Shown piece by piece: positions 8,938 to 17,124 of a stretch of 40,774 nucleotides of DNA. Location: contig DFZN01000003.1 in NCBI GenBank assembly GCA_002382735.1, positions 1 through 40,774 of the forward strand, written 5' to 3'. The first letter of the stretch is position 1, and every line of letters begins with the position of its first letter. A program made the translations under genes and the position numbers. Below the pieces are notes generated by a model. That model saw only the letters and a program-made list of their open reading frames with translations, was not told the origin of the DNA and made no database searches. Source of the stretch: a bacterium UBP11_UBA4055. Its GTDB lineage: Bacteria > UBA4055.

Positions 8938-9857
8938 ATCTGGAAAGTTTTTTTTCTGAATACTCCTTTAAGCTGGGACATGACTATTCCGGAAAGCACA
9001 ACAGCTATACCGGTGATCTTTCTCGCATCGAACTGTTCATTTATGATGAAATATGAAAGGACAGCCGTGAAAACGGGTATAAGATTTGTGAATACATTTG
9101 CTTTTGAGATGCCGAGTTCCCTGATAGGTTTTATGATAAGCACAAAAGCAAGTACTGAAGCAAAGAGCGACATCGAGAATAAAGTGACGGCAAGAGTAAA
9201 GAATGTATTGTTTTCAAAAGAGAGTACGATCTTTCCCGAAAGTCCGTGATAATCAATGAAAAGAAAAAGCGGAAGGAAAAGAAATGTGCCGAAGATGCTC
9301 TGATATTTGGTGATGGTCATTGAAGAATAGTCCGCCGACAGTTTCTTTACAGATATACCGTAGCCGACCGAGCCCAGCACAGCGAGGAAAAGCAGAGATA
9401 TACCCTTTAATGTAAAATCGGCACCCGCGCTGGGATTGACCAGTATAAGTATGACGCCGAAGAATGACAGAACGAGTCCCGCGATGTTAAAAATGTTCAG
9501 TTTCTCATTAAGGATCTTAAAGGCAAAAACAGGCGTCATTACAGGTATAAGAGATATTATGACTGAAGCGATGGTAGGTGACACATAAAGCATTCCGTAA
9601 GATTCACCGAGAAAATAAATGAAAGGTTCGAAAAAGGCCAGAACGAACATTTTAGAATAATCTTTTCTTCCAAGTTTTTCTTTAGTTCTGAAAATGTATT
9701 TTGTAAAAAATATGAGTAAAAGTGAAGCGATCACGAGCCTGAAGAATATTACGGAAACAGGGTCGATTATGTCCAGAACTATCTTATACCAGATAAATGT
9801 CATTGCCCAGAACACCATCGGCAGCACGGCACAGGAATAAAGAACGAATTTTTTCAT
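8931..9857 (-). CDS. EamA/DMT-superfamily transporter
   Basis: About 308 residues. The ATG at 9857 is preferred over 9866 because AAGGT lies 9 nt upstream of it but only 2 nt from the earlier one. Roughly ten hydrophobic helices fall in two EamA repeats (about 5-140 and 150-295), starting with MVFWAMTFIWYKIVL and including GILLGISLLFLA-like and SVLAFVLIIKPIRELG helices. DMT proteins export or exchange small metabolites such as amino acids; nothing here shows the substrate. It lies downstream of gap on the same strand but beyond gap's terminator, so it may rely on read-through or an unseen promoter. Confidence 0.88.
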   Translation of the reverse strand: MKKFVLYSCAVLPMVFWAMTFIWYKIVLDIIDPVSVIFFRLVIASLLLIFFTKYIFRTKEKLGRKDYSKMFVLAFFEPFIYFLGESYGMLYVSPTIASVIISLIPVMTPVFAFKILNEKLNIFNIAGLVLSFFGVILILVNPSAGADFTLKGISLLFLAVLGSVGYGISVKKLSADYSSMTITKYQSIFGTFLFLPLFLFIDYHGLSGKIVLSFENNTFFTLAVTLFSMSLFASVLAFVLIIKPIRELGISKANVFTNLIPVFTAVLSYFIINEQFDARKITGIAVVLSGIVMSQLKGVFRKKTFQIM

Positions 9858-9882
9858 TATCGACATTACCTTATAGAACTGT

Positions 9883-9916
9883 AAAATAAAAAAAAGGGCA
9901 GAAACTTTCTCTGCCC
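9883..9916 (-). terminator. Rho-independent terminator of gap
   Basis: On the minus strand GGGCAGA (9910-9916) pairs with TCTGCCC (9896-9902) around a 7-nt loop and is followed by eight T, then ATTTTAC. It lies 20 bp after the gap stop codon. Confidence 0.9.
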
Positions 9917-9935
9917 GGTAAAATACGATAGTCTG

Positions 9936-10943
9936 TTAAAGTTTAGCAATTTTTTCAAGCAGATCGACTACCCTGCTCGAATATCCGAATTCGTTGTCGT
10001 ACCAGGAGACTATCTTGATGAAATTGCCCCCGAGAACTTTTGTCAGTCCGGCGTCGAAGATTGATGAATGCGGGTTGCCTATTATGTCCACGCTCACTAT
10101 AGGATCTGTGCAGTATTCTAAAATACCCTTCATCGCCCCTTCTGAAGCCTCTTTGACGGCAGCGTTTATCTCTTCCGCAGTTACACTGCGGGAAAGTTCG
10201 CAGGTAAGATCGACAACTGATCCGTCAGGAGTGGGCACCCTCATCGCGAAACCGTCAAGTTTTCCCTTGAGTTCAGGAACGACAAGACCGACGGCCTTAG
10301 CTGCGCCGGTGCTGGTCGGGATGATCGAGACCGCGGCAGAGCGTGCTCTGCGCAGGTCTTTATGGGGCGCGTCAAGAATGATCTGGTCATTCGTGTAGGA
10401 GTGGATTGTGTTCATCAGGCCGCGTACGATACCGAACTTGTCGTTAAGCACTCTCGCGATAGGGGCAAGGCAGTTCGTGGTGCATGACGCATTGGAGATG
10501 AACTGCATATCTTTGGTCAGCACATGGTCGTTCACGCCCATAACAACAGTAGCGTCAACATCTTCGGCTTTATCTGCAGGGACTGTAAGAATGACCTTTT
10601 TAGCGCCCGCCTTAATATGTTTACCCATTTTTTCTCTGTTACGGAAAACGCCTGTCGCCTCGATCACAATATCGACACCAAGTTCTGCCCATGGTAAAGC
10701 TTCGGGATCTTTCTCAGAGTGGATCCGGATGGATTTTCCGTTCACGATGAGCATATCGTCTTCAGCTTTAACATCTCCTTTGAATTTTCCGTGTACCGAG
10801 TCATATTTCAGCAGATGTGCGAGAGTGGATGCGCTGGTCAGATCGTTAATCCCCACGACTTCGATGCCTTCTCTTTCCTGCATTATCCTGAAGACGACCC
10901 TGCCGATCCTTCCGAAACCGTTTATTGCAGCTTTTACAGCCAT
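9936..10943 (-). CDS. gap: Type I glyceraldehyde-3-phosphate dehydrogenase
   Basis: A 335-residue protein of normal family length. It oxidises glyceraldehyde 3-phosphate to 1,3-bisphosphoglycerate in glycolysis, in the cytoplasm. Visible features are the Rossmann motif INGFGRIGR (8-16), N33-D34 in GINDLT (favouring NAD over NADP), catalytic C154 in ASCTTNCLAP and the base H181 in NTIHSYTNDQ. The C-terminal WYDNEFGYS is also intact. AGAGG lies 7-8 nt before the ATG. The gene has its own promoter and terminator and is probably monocistronic. The call is secure. Confidence 0.98.
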   Translation of the reverse strand: MAVKAAINGFGRIGRVVFRIMQEREGIEVVGINDLTSASTLAHLLKYDSVHGKFKGDVKAEDDMLIVNGKSIRIHSEKDPEALPWAELGVDIVIEATGVFRNREKMGKHIKAGAKKVILTVPADKAEDVDATVVMGVNDHVLTKDMQFISNASCTTNCLAPIARVLNDKFGIVRGLMNTIHSYTNDQIILDAPHKDLRRARSAAVSIIPTSTGAAKAVGLVVPELKGKLDGFAMRVPTPDGSVVDLTCELSRSVTAEEINAAVKEASEGAMKGILEYCTDPIVSVDIIGNPHSSIFDAGLTKVLGGNFIKIVSWYDNEFGYSSRVVDLLEKIAKL

Positions 10944-10980
10944 TTTTTTACCTCTTTGGTTTGTTTTTTATCAGCATCAA

Positions 10981-11009
10981 AAATTATGTTTAAAAATTCT
11001 TTATGTCAA
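10981..11009 (-). promoter_or_regulatory. Sigma70-type promoter of gap
   Basis: On the minus strand a perfect TTGACA (11004-11009), 17-bp spacer and TAATTT (10981-10986) lie 38 bp upstream of the ATG. The predicted leader is about 30 nt. Confidence 0.7.
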
Positions 11010-11046
11010 GTATTAAATTTACAATGAATAGTACCGAATTTTCTCT

Positions 11047-11181
11047 TCATCTCCCGTTATCCGTCAGAAATCGTTTAAGCCCATCCAAATACTTGTCCGA
11101 TACCGATCTGATCCTTTCAATGATACTTCTTATAGCTTTTGCAGGTACAGATCCTTCCGTAAAAGAAAGCGGCACTTCCAT
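11047..11181 (-). CDS. Short hypothetical protein or gene remnant (44 aa)
   Basis: I do not recognise this protein. On the minus strand an ATG at 11181 opens 44 codons to a TGA at 11047. The sequence reads like real protein: a helix with AKAIRSIIERIRSVSDKYLD and a basic end, KRFLTDNGR. It has no good Shine-Dalgarno, and a stop codon immediately precedes the ATG. It may therefore be the 3' remnant of a longer gene rather than an intact one. It sits in the otherwise gene-free stretch 11010-11277, at the downstream edge of the AT-rich radical SAM segment. The only other structure here is a small palindrome, CCATTC-ACAG-GAATGG (11178-11193). Confidence 0.3.
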   Translation of the reverse strand: MEVPLSFTEGSVPAKAIRSIIERIRSVSDKYLDGLKRFLTDNGR

Positions 11182-11277
11182 TCACAGGAATGGTATAATC
11201 ATCTCAGAAGAACTGTCTGGATTATGGCTGTGTGCGTGATCAGATGCAACCCTTACTTCAAAACCTACTTCTTTTTA

Positions 11278-12726
11278 TTAGCCTTCTTTTATTTTTTTTG
11301 CATATTCTTTTTCCCAATAGGGATCTTCAATTACCTTAAGTTCTTCATCAAATTGTATTAATTCTTTGTGGTAATCTTCATCTTCTATAGCTTCCTTTGC
11401 AGCCTCATCTTGAGGCAAAACATTAGCTTCTATAGCTATGTCTAAAAATGCTTTATGATGATCCCTGATAAAACAGGGTCTTAATAGGTTGCCTAATTTT
11501 CCATTTTGATTGAAATAATCAGATTGCCATTCTCGTCCCTTAACAAAGAAATCAGAAAACAAAGCATCTGCTATCTTTTTTCCTTCAGAAAACAATTGTT
11601 TTACATTATGTTTGTAATATGGGACAAAAACACAGGGCATAATGTTACCGTTCCAATCTATGTAAAAATAACCTCCTGATGTTCCACACGATATACAACC
11701 GTCTGAGAGTATTGAACTATTCCAAAAGTCTGCCACAAACCATTCTTTTTCACTAAGTACTTGTTTCTGTTTCTTAAACAGGTCAAACCTTTGTTCGGGA
11801 GTAACCATTAATTCTGTTGTGAATTTTCTACCAACGGGCATATACTGGAACATCCACATATATGTTGCTCCTAATTCTTCAAAATAAAACTTATAAAATT
11901 CATCGGTTAACAGAACATTAACATTATTTTTTGTTGCGGTAACAGATGTCCCAAAAGGCACGCCGGCATTTCTTAGATTCTTCATTGCTTTTAATATCTG
12001 TTTATAAATTCCTTTTCCCCTACGATCATCTGTTTCTTTTTCAAAACCTTCAACTGAAATAGCAGGAGTTATGTTTCCAAGTTCTGCCATTTCCTCAGCA
12101 ATAGAGTCTGTGATTAATGTTCCATTTGTGTATATCAAAAAAAAGCTATCTTTCCACTTTTTAGGTAAATCTAAAATTGTTTTTCCTTCGCTATGATACA
12201 TTGCTGGCTCTCCTCCGGAAATAACAAAAAATCTCATACCCATTTCATCGTGCAATTCAGTCATTACTTTATCAACGGTGCTCCAATCTAATGATTCAGC
12301 ACTTCCTGCTGTTGAAGAAGCATAGCACCCCATGCAATGAAGATTGCATTTCTTTGTAGGGCTGAGTGTGATAAAAGCAGGAGGCTTCAAATCGTACCTT
12401 TCTTCAAACGAGTTTATGACACTTTTTCTACATTCATCTTGAAAAAATGCTTGTTCAACTAAAGTCTCAATAAGCCTTTCTGCTACTTTTTTAGAAATGA
12501 AACCTTTATCCAAATTTTTAAGGGCAGAACGATACATTGCTTTTACGCCATTAAATTTATCTAATCGAGCATTTTTTGAATATAAAGGATCATCTTTCTC
12601 AACTATCTTTTTATACAGTGCTTTTTCAACTTGTTTAGCAGCAATATTTCTTGTTAATTTTGTTAATTTATTGCCTACAATTGTTTTTGTCAAATTTGAG
12701 ATTATTTTTTCTTTACTTGATGACAT
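11278..12726 (-). CDS. Radical SAM protein with SPASM-like C-terminal cysteines
   Basis: About 482 residues. The start at 12726 is preferred because AAGGAGGA lies 7 nt upstream; the ATG two codons earlier overlaps the ribosome site. After a ~115-residue helical N-terminal region comes the 4Fe-4S motif TKKCNLHCMGCYASS (C127, C131, C134), then GGEPAM and an SAM-binding barrel. The C-terminal part has further cysteines (DGCISCGTSGGYFYID, NIMPCVF, LLRPCF) resembling a SPASM or twitch auxiliary-cluster region. Such enzymes often modify peptides or cofactors; the substrate is unknown. The gene is visibly more AT-rich than its neighbours, uses different codons and lies alone between degenerate fragments, suggesting horizontal gain. 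Confidence 0.88.
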   Translation of the reverse strand: MSSSKEKIISNLTKTIVGNKLTKLTRNIAAKQVEKALYKKIVEKDDPLYSKNARLDKFNGVKAMYRSALKNLDKGFISKKVAERLIETLVEQAFFQDECRKSVINSFEERYDLKPPAFITLSPTKKCNLHCMGCYASSTAGSAESLDWSTVDKVMTELHDEMGMRFFVISGGEPAMYHSEGKTILDLPKKWKDSFFLIYTNGTLITDSIAEEMAELGNITPAISVEGFEKETDDRRGKGIYKQILKAMKNLRNAGVPFGTSVTATKNNVNVLLTDEFYKFYFEELGATYMWMFQYMPVGRKFTTELMVTPEQRFDLFKKQKQVLSEKEWFVADFWNSSILSDGCISCGTSGGYFYIDWNGNIMPCVFVPYYKHNVKQLFSEGKKIADALFSDFFVKGREWQSDYFNQNGKLGNLLRPCFIRDHHKAFLDIAIEANVLPQDEAAKEAIEDEDYHKELIQFDEELKVIEDPYWEKEYAKKIKEG

Positions 12727-12770
12727 TTTCATTCCTCCTTGTTTTTTTGAATATTTTTCAGCAATTTCTG

Positions 12771-12980
12771 CTAAGATTTCCTATATTTAATCAAGAGAAT
12801 TTCTCGAAGCTTGCCTCTTTTTCGTATCAGCTTTTCGAAAAATATACTTTCTGCATCAAGTATATTCAAATAATATCTTTTCTTTCTTTTTCCCAGCATC
12901 ACTTCAAGACTGAATTCGTGATTCATTATCATGTCACCTACAATCACTATTTCAAGTGTATGGTCTATAACATTTGACAA
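12771..12980 (-). CDS. Hypothetical small basic protein (TTG start)
   Basis: Not recognised. A 69-codon frame opens on a TTG at 12980 and ends with a strongly basic tail (RKRGKLREILLIKYRKS). It includes a middle region with LEVMLGKRKKRYYLNILD. No clear Shine-Dalgarno precedes the TTG. It lies 44 bp upstream of the radical SAM gene on the same strand and shares its AT-rich composition. It could be a small partner protein, or the surviving end of a longer gene that was broken upstream, since the flanking sequence also looks like decayed coding DNA. Confidence 0.3.
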   Translation of the reverse strand: MSNVIDHTLEIVIVGDMIMNHEFSLEVMLGKRKKRYYLNILDAESIFFEKLIRKRGKLREILLIKYRKS

Positions 12981-13052
12981 TATAAGTCGAAATTATTCCC
13001 CACGCAATATTTTTCTTCTTATCAGCGCATAATTTTTGTTTTCAGTCTCCGG

Positions 13053-13261
13053 TTATATCTTTTCAATAATTTCTTTCTGTTCTTCATGTTGGCATTTTAT
13101 CGTTTCCTGCACAATGAGCCTCAGAATAATAAAGGCAGCCATAGACATTGACAGTATTAGCCTGTTCGTTTCAAATTTGCCTGACTTCAACTGATTTCAA
13201 CTCATCTGCCGGTTTTGCTGATGATTGTCTCTTTTGTCGTTTCAATCCTAATATTATTCAT
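13053..13261 (-). pseudogene. Possible degenerate coding remnant with two frameshifts
   Basis: Three protein-like stretches follow one another on the minus strand in different frames. An ATG at 13261 with AGAGGG upstream begins MNNIRIETTKETIISKTGR and stops at 13202. An overlapping frame reads ADELKSVEVRQI to a stop. A third frame runs through LSMSMAAFIILRLIVQETIK and EEQKEIIEKI to the TAA at 13053. Joined, they look like one decayed gene of about 65-70 codons; I cannot name the family. The alternative is an intact 31-codon peptide in the last frame (ATG at 13148). The rest of 12981-13435 holds only the kdsA promoter. Confidence 0.25.
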
Positions 13262-13371
13262 AACCGCCCTCTTATTTCCACTCTACATGGAATGAGTTGC
13301 CTATTAAAATACACAAAAAAAATCCGAAGTAGAGACAAATATCGTTCAGGAATTTCTCAATTATATTTTAA

Positions 13372-13400
13372 TTGTATTTTAGTACCTTTTGTGTTATCTT
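13372..13400 (+). promoter_or_regulatory. Candidate promoter of the kdsA-coaBC operon
   Basis: TTGTAT (13372-13377), a 17-bp spacer and TATCTT (13395-13400) lie 35 bp upstream of kdsA, in a strongly AT-rich stretch. Four of six bases match consensus in each hexamer. The predicted leader is about 30 nt. Confidence 0.4.
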
Positions 13401-13435
13401 TTGTATCTTTTGAATAACTGTAGGGTAACGGGTCT

Positions 13436-14272
13436 ATGAAAACAAAAAGAATGGATACGGATAAGATACTTCAGAGGCTGTTCGATCAGACCGGCAGACT
13501 TTTTTATATCATGGGGCCTTGCGTGATAGAGAGCGAAGACACCGTTTTGGAAACAGCTGAGAAACTCTTCAAAGTCGCTTTGGAACAAAAAGTGGATATT
13601 GTGTTTAAATCTTCATATACAAAAGCGAACAGGTCGAGCATCGGGTCATTCACCGGACCCGGGATCGTAAAAGGAATGAAGATATTGGAGAAGGTCAGGA
13701 CAGAGTTCGGATTTCCTATACTGACAGATGTTCATATTCCGGTCGAGGCGGAAGTTGCCGGAGTGACAGCAGATATTATACAGATACCTGCATTTTTATG
13801 CAGACAGACCGACCTGATACTCGCTGCGGCCAAAACCGGAAAAATTATCAATATTAAGAAAGGCCAATTCGCTTCGGCACAGGAAATGAACCTTGCCGCG
13901 GAAAAATCGCTTTCTGCAGGGAACAGCAGGATCCTTCTCACGGAAAGAGGAACTACCTTTGGGTATAACAATCTGGTCGTGGATTTCAGAAATTTTATGG
14001 AAATGAAAAAGTTCGGATACCCCGTAATATACGATGTGACCCATTCCCTGCAGAAACCAGTTGCCGAAGGAAATATCTCCGGCGGACAGCCTGAGTACGC
14101 TCTGGCGATGGCCTGCGCAGCAGCAGCGACCGGAAGCATCGACGGCATCTTTGCGGAAACGCATCCCGATCCTTCCCGCGCCAAGTCGGACTCAAGATCG
14201 ATGATCGGGCTCGAGCAGGCTGAAGAGCTTATTATTAAGACCAAGATGATCAACAGAATGAGATACAGGTAA
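13436..14272 (+). CDS. kdsA: 3-deoxy-8-phosphooctulonate (Kdo-8-phosphate) synthase
   Basis: A 278-residue cytoplasmic enzyme. It condenses phosphoenolpyruvate with arabinose 5-phosphate to make Kdo 8-phosphate for the LPS inner core. Visible are MGPCVIESED (25-34), FKSSYTKANRSS, ILTDVH, NIKKGQFAS and the C-terminal AETHPDPSRAKSDSRS. The cysteine in GPCVIES (C29), where E. coli has Asn, together with the His/Glu/Asp in the last motif, matches the metal-dependent KdsA class. It is the first gene of the operon, and its stop TAA shares one base with the kdsC ATG. The Shine-Dalgarno is weak (GGGT), so a start at 13451 cannot be excluded. Confidence 0.96.
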   Translation: MKTKRMDTDKILQRLFDQTGRLFYIMGPCVIESEDTVLETAEKLFKVALEQKVDIVFKSSYTKANRSSIGSFTGPGIVKGMKILEKVRTEFGFPILTDVHIPVEAEVAGVTADIIQIPAFLCRQTDLILAAAKTGKIINIKKGQFASAQEMNLAAEKSLSAGNSRILLTERGTTFGYNNLVVDFRNFMEMKKFGYPVIYDVTHSLQKPVAEGNISGGQPEYALAMACAAAATGSIDGIFAETHPDPSRAKSDSRSMIGLEQAEELIIKTKMINRMRYR

Positions 14273-14781
14273 TGAAAAAAGAAATCAAAATGGTGGTCCT
14301 CGATGTTGACGGAGCCATGACGGACGGAATAATATACTACGGTGCGAACGGGGAACTCGTAAAGGCGTTTTGCGCGAAGGACGGATTCTTTATCAAGCAT
14401 GTCTGCCCCGAATCGGGAATAAGGATTGCGATAATTTCAGGCGGATTCGGAGAGATCGTCAAGAAAAGAGCCGAAGTACTGGGAATAGAGGATGTTTATA
14501 TCGGACATGTGGACAAAGCTGAAGCCTATAACGAACTCAGACAAAAATATTCTCTCGACGATTCTCAGATAGCTTATTTCGGCGACGACTGGTTCGACTG
14601 GTCCGCAATGAAATTTGCCGGGCTGAAGGGAGCGCCTTCTGATGCGAGCCCGGAGATAAAGGAAAGGGTCGATTTTGTAAGTAAAGCTAAGGCCGGGAAG
14701 GGATCGGTAAGAGAATTTCTTGAATTTATATTGAAAAGAGACAATAAATTTGAAGCGGCGCAAAAAAAATATCTGGACTGA
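14272..14781 (+). CDS. kdsC: Kdo-8-phosphate phosphatase (HAD family)
   Basis: A 169-residue HAD phosphatase without a cap domain, the usual KdsC length. It removes phosphate from Kdo 8-phosphate, the step after KdsA. The nucleophile motif is VVLDVDGAMTDG (D11, D13). ISGG supplies the motif II Ser, K supplies motif III in the VKKRAEVLG region, and YFGDDWFDWSAM is motif IV. The YFGDD variant is followed by W rather than the usual xND, but acidic residues are present. It is coupled to kdsA by a TAATG overlap and overlaps lptC by 32 bp. Confidence 0.94.
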   Translation: MKKEIKMVVLDVDGAMTDGIIYYGANGELVKAFCAKDGFFIKHVCPESGIRIAIISGGFGEIVKKRAEVLGIEDVYIGHVDKAEAYNELRQKYSLDDSQIAYFGDDWFDWSAMKFAGLKGAPSDASPEIKERVDFVSKAKAGKGSVREFLEFILKRDNKFEAAQKKYLD

Positions 14782-15325
14782 GATCGTATTATTAGTGATC
14801 CTGGTATTTTCGGCGGGGTGCTCCAGAAAAAATCCTGTGGGAAAGACAAGTTCTCAAGAGAACGGCTCGGTCTCTGACAACAGAATCTGGGATATGGAGG
14901 TCAATATCACTAATGAAGGAGAGCTTAAGGCTAAGTTCTTCGGGGGGTATGTGGAAAGAGATAATGTGGCGAACTCCAGATATTCAGAGAATAGGATAGA
15001 TTCAGGCCTCAGAATTGATTTCTACCAGAAAGGACAAAGGTCCGGAATACTTACAAGCAGGAGGGGGAACATCAATGACCTCACGGAATTGTTCTCAGCC
15101 TGGGACGATGTAGTGTTCAGTTCAGAAAAAGGATATGTACTATACACTGACACGCTTATATGGAACAGAAAGGAAGCAAAGATATTCAGCGATTCAGATG
15201 TGATGATGGTCAGGGACGGAAGAGATACTTTGTACGGCGTGGGATTTGTCACAGATGACAGTTTCGGGTCATACGAGATCGAAAAACCCCGCGGACGCGC
15301 GGTGATAGAGGACGGAAAAAAATAA
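14750..15325 (+). CDS. lptC: LptC-family LPS export lipoprotein
   Basis: A 191-residue envelope protein. The start is a TTG inside kdsC (no later start leaves a full signal peptide), giving a basic N-end, a hydrophobic stretch IVLLVILVF and a lipobox SAGC (C24). Bacteroidetes-type LptC proteins are often lipoproteins of this size. Beta strands with a jelly-roll pattern follow, including NRIWDMEVNITNEGELKAKFF and a region predicting repeated turns of GRDTLYGVGFVTDD; the family places LPS from the inner membrane onto LptA. The position directly after kdsA-kdsC agrees. LptA and LptB are not in this window. The family call rests on fold pattern and context, so it is less certain than its neighbours. 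Confidence 0.75.
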   Translation: MKRRKKNIWTEIVLLVILVFSAGCSRKNPVGKTSSQENGSVSDNRIWDMEVNITNEGELKAKFFGGYVERDNVANSRYSENRIDSGLRIDFYQKGQRSGILTSRRGNINDLTELFSAWDDVVFSSEKGYVLYTDTLIWNRKEAKIFSDSDVMMVRDGRDTLYGVGFVTDDSFGSYEIEKPRGRAVIEDGKK

Positions 15326-15342
15326 TCGGGCGGAGGTAATGT

Positions 15343-16215
15343 TTGATAAGATCGATGACAGGATACGGAAAAAGCACAGGCTCGAGTCCTGATTACGAAA
15401 TAACCGTAGAGATAAAAAGCGTAAATCACAGATTCCTGGACCTGAATTTCAGGATGCCTTCATTTTTGAATGAATTAGAGCTGAAATTAAGAGAATTGAT
15501 AAAAACGAGGGTAAACAGGGGAAGCATTACAGTTTTTGTCAGTCTGATCCCTGCAAAAGGGAATAAGGTAAAAAACATTGACACAGGGTCCGCCAGGGCG
15601 TACAAGGAAGCTCTCGAAACTATGGCTGATGATCTCGGTATCAGTCACGAGATCGGACTTGATACACTTCTAAGATTTCCGGAGATATTTGATGTTAAGG
15701 ACAACAGCCTGAATGAAATTACTGAGTCAGAGATAATCAGCTGCTTCCTCAAAGCTGTCGATGCGATGATAGACTACAGAGAAAAAGAAGGAGCGAACAT
15801 TTATTCAGATCTGTTAAAAAATGCAGGGGAACTGAAAGATCTTGTGTCGAGAACAGGCGAACTGTCAAAGGGAGCCGCAAAAGCCCAGTACGAAAAACTG
15901 CTGAACAGGCTCAGATCAATGACAGATATCGAGAGTTTAAATAAAGAAAGGCTTGAACAGGAGCTGGTTCTGATAAGCGACAGAGTGGATATTTCAGAAG
16001 AGATAACAAGGCTTTTTTCGCACATCGAACTTTTTATAAACTCTCTCGATGCCGAAAAGGCTTCGGGGAAGATCCTGAACAATCTTGCTCAGGAAATGCA
16101 TAGAGAGGCGAGCACTGTTTCAGCTAAAACGAACCTTACCGAGATATCTCATCTTTCAGTGAGGATGAAGGAAATAATAGAATCGGTCAGGGAGCAGGTT
16201 CAGAATGCCGAGTAG
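15343..16215 (+). CDS. yicC: YicC/YloC-family endoribonuclease
   Basis: A 290-residue protein of normal length. It begins MIRSMTGYGKS from a TTG codon with GGAGG 6 nt upstream. The N-terminal YicC domain (VEIKSVNHRFLDLNFRMP, 27-44) and the C-terminal DUF1732 domain (QELVLISDRVDISEEITRL and NNLAQEMHREASTVSAK) are both clear. YicC proteins have been reported as endoribonucleases. The gene typically precedes gmk, as here, where its 3' end overlaps gmk by 11 bp. Confident call; the cellular substrate is not evident. Confidence 0.95.
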   Translation: MIRSMTGYGKSTGSSPDYEITVEIKSVNHRFLDLNFRMPSFLNELELKLRELIKTRVNRGSITVFVSLIPAKGNKVKNIDTGSARAYKEALETMADDLGISHEIGLDTLLRFPEIFDVKDNSLNEITESEIISCFLKAVDAMIDYREKEGANIYSDLLKNAGELKDLVSRTGELSKGAAKAQYEKLLNRLRSMTDIESLNKERLEQELVLISDRVDISEEITRLFSHIELFINSLDAEKASGKILNNLAQEMHREASTVSAKTNLTEISHLSVRMKEIIESVREQVQNAE

Positions 16216-16777
16216 AGGAAAGCTCATAGTATTTTCAGCACCTTCAGGATCGGGCAAAACGACCCTTATTAATATGCTCAGGCAGGAATATCCGTCATTC
16301 GAATTCTCCGTGTCAGCAACTACCCGCGCTCCGAGAGGAAAAGAGACAGACGGTGTGGAATATTTCTTTCTGACACGGGAAGAATTCGCTGAAAAAGTCA
16401 GGAATGGAGAGTTCGTTGAACATAAAACTGTTTACGGCAACAGTTACGGAACACTTAAAAAGTATGTAGATGACTCTCTGTACGGGGAAAAATATGTGAT
16501 ATTCGATGTCGATGTTCAGGGCGGTCTGGCAATAAAGGAAGCTTATCCGGAAGATGTTGTCATGATCTTCATTTATCCGCCTTCACTCGAAGTTCTTAAG
16601 GACAGGCTGGAACTCAGAGGGACCGACTCGGAAGAGATAATAAAGAACCGTCTTAATTTCGCAAAAATAGAAATGGCAAAAATGAAAGAATATTCGTATA
16701 ATATAGTAAATGATCGGCTGGATGAAGCTTACGCACAGCTCAGGAATGTTCTGCGTAAAGAGGGAATAATAAATTAA
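16205..16777 (+). CDS. gmk: Guanylate kinase
   Basis: A 190-residue enzyme that phosphorylates GMP to GDP using ATP. The P-loop is SAPSGSGKTTL (12-22). The GMP-binding part has SVSATTRAPRGKE and VEYFFLTREEF, followed by FVEHKTVYGNSYG and VIFDVDVQGG. It ends with the conserved RLNFAKIEMAKMKEY and YNIVND motifs. The start ATG lies inside the yicC 3' end and has GGGAG upstream. It is followed by the omega-like gene after 17 bp, the classic yicC-gmk-rpoZ-coaBC order. Confidence 0.98.
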   Translation: MPSRGKLIVFSAPSGSGKTTLINMLRQEYPSFEFSVSATTRAPRGKETDGVEYFFLTREEFAEKVRNGEFVEHKTVYGNSYGTLKKYVDDSLYGEKYVIFDVDVQGGLAIKEAYPEDVVMIFIYPPSLEVLKDRLELRGTDSEEIIKNRLNFAKIEMAKMKEYSYNIVNDRLDEAYAQLRNVLRKEGIIN

Positions 16778-16794
16778 AATAGAAAGGCATACAA

Positions 16795-17124
16795 ATGAAA
16801 AAGAAGTACGACATCATCAGCGACAGGGACGACAGGGCCATAAGCCAAGAGCAGTTCGAAGAGGAAACAAACATCTACGAGGCAGTGATGATCATTGGTC
16901 AGAGAATGAGACAGATAGAGAGAAAGAATGCAAGAGAATTTGACAAGATCAGGAACGCCATTATGGACGATAGGACGGAAAAAGAGTACAACAAGGAATT
17001 CGTCGCCGAGATCAATGTTGATGACCTGCCTGTTTTTCCTAAGGCCATAAGAGTATCAATGAACGAGATGCTGAACGGACAGCTTGAATGGGAATATGAG
17101 GATATCACAAAACTTGAAGACTAA
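16795..17124 (+). CDS. rpoZ: RNA polymerase omega subunit-like protein
   Basis: A 109-residue protein. Residues 24-45, TNIYEAVMIIGQRMRQIERK, resemble the omega/RPB6 motif (NxYEAVxxxxxRAxQI) that clamps the beta-prime subunit. The rest is diverged, with an acidic tail (ELEWEYEDITKLED-like). Its place between gmk and coaBC is where rpoZ lies in many bacteria, which supports the call as much as the motif does. Omega aids polymerase assembly and ppGpp response in some species. The end overlaps the start region of coaBC. Confidence 0.8.
   Translation: MKKKYDIISDRDDRAISQEQFEEETNIYEAVMIIGQRMRQIERKNAREFDKIRNAIMDDRTEKEYNKEFVAEINVDDLPVFPKAIRVSMNEMLNGQLEWEYEDITKLED

Noticed and set aside
13148..13417. 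An 89-codon plus-strand frame upstream of kdsA
   Set aside because: No ribosome site, cysteine- and serine-rich low-quality sequence, and it overlaps the kdsA promoter; minus-strand fragments here look more protein-like.
13732..14400. A 222-codon minus-strand open frame over kdsA
   Set aside because: A shadow of kdsA and kdsC codon bias; composition is implausible and the plus-strand genes are certain.
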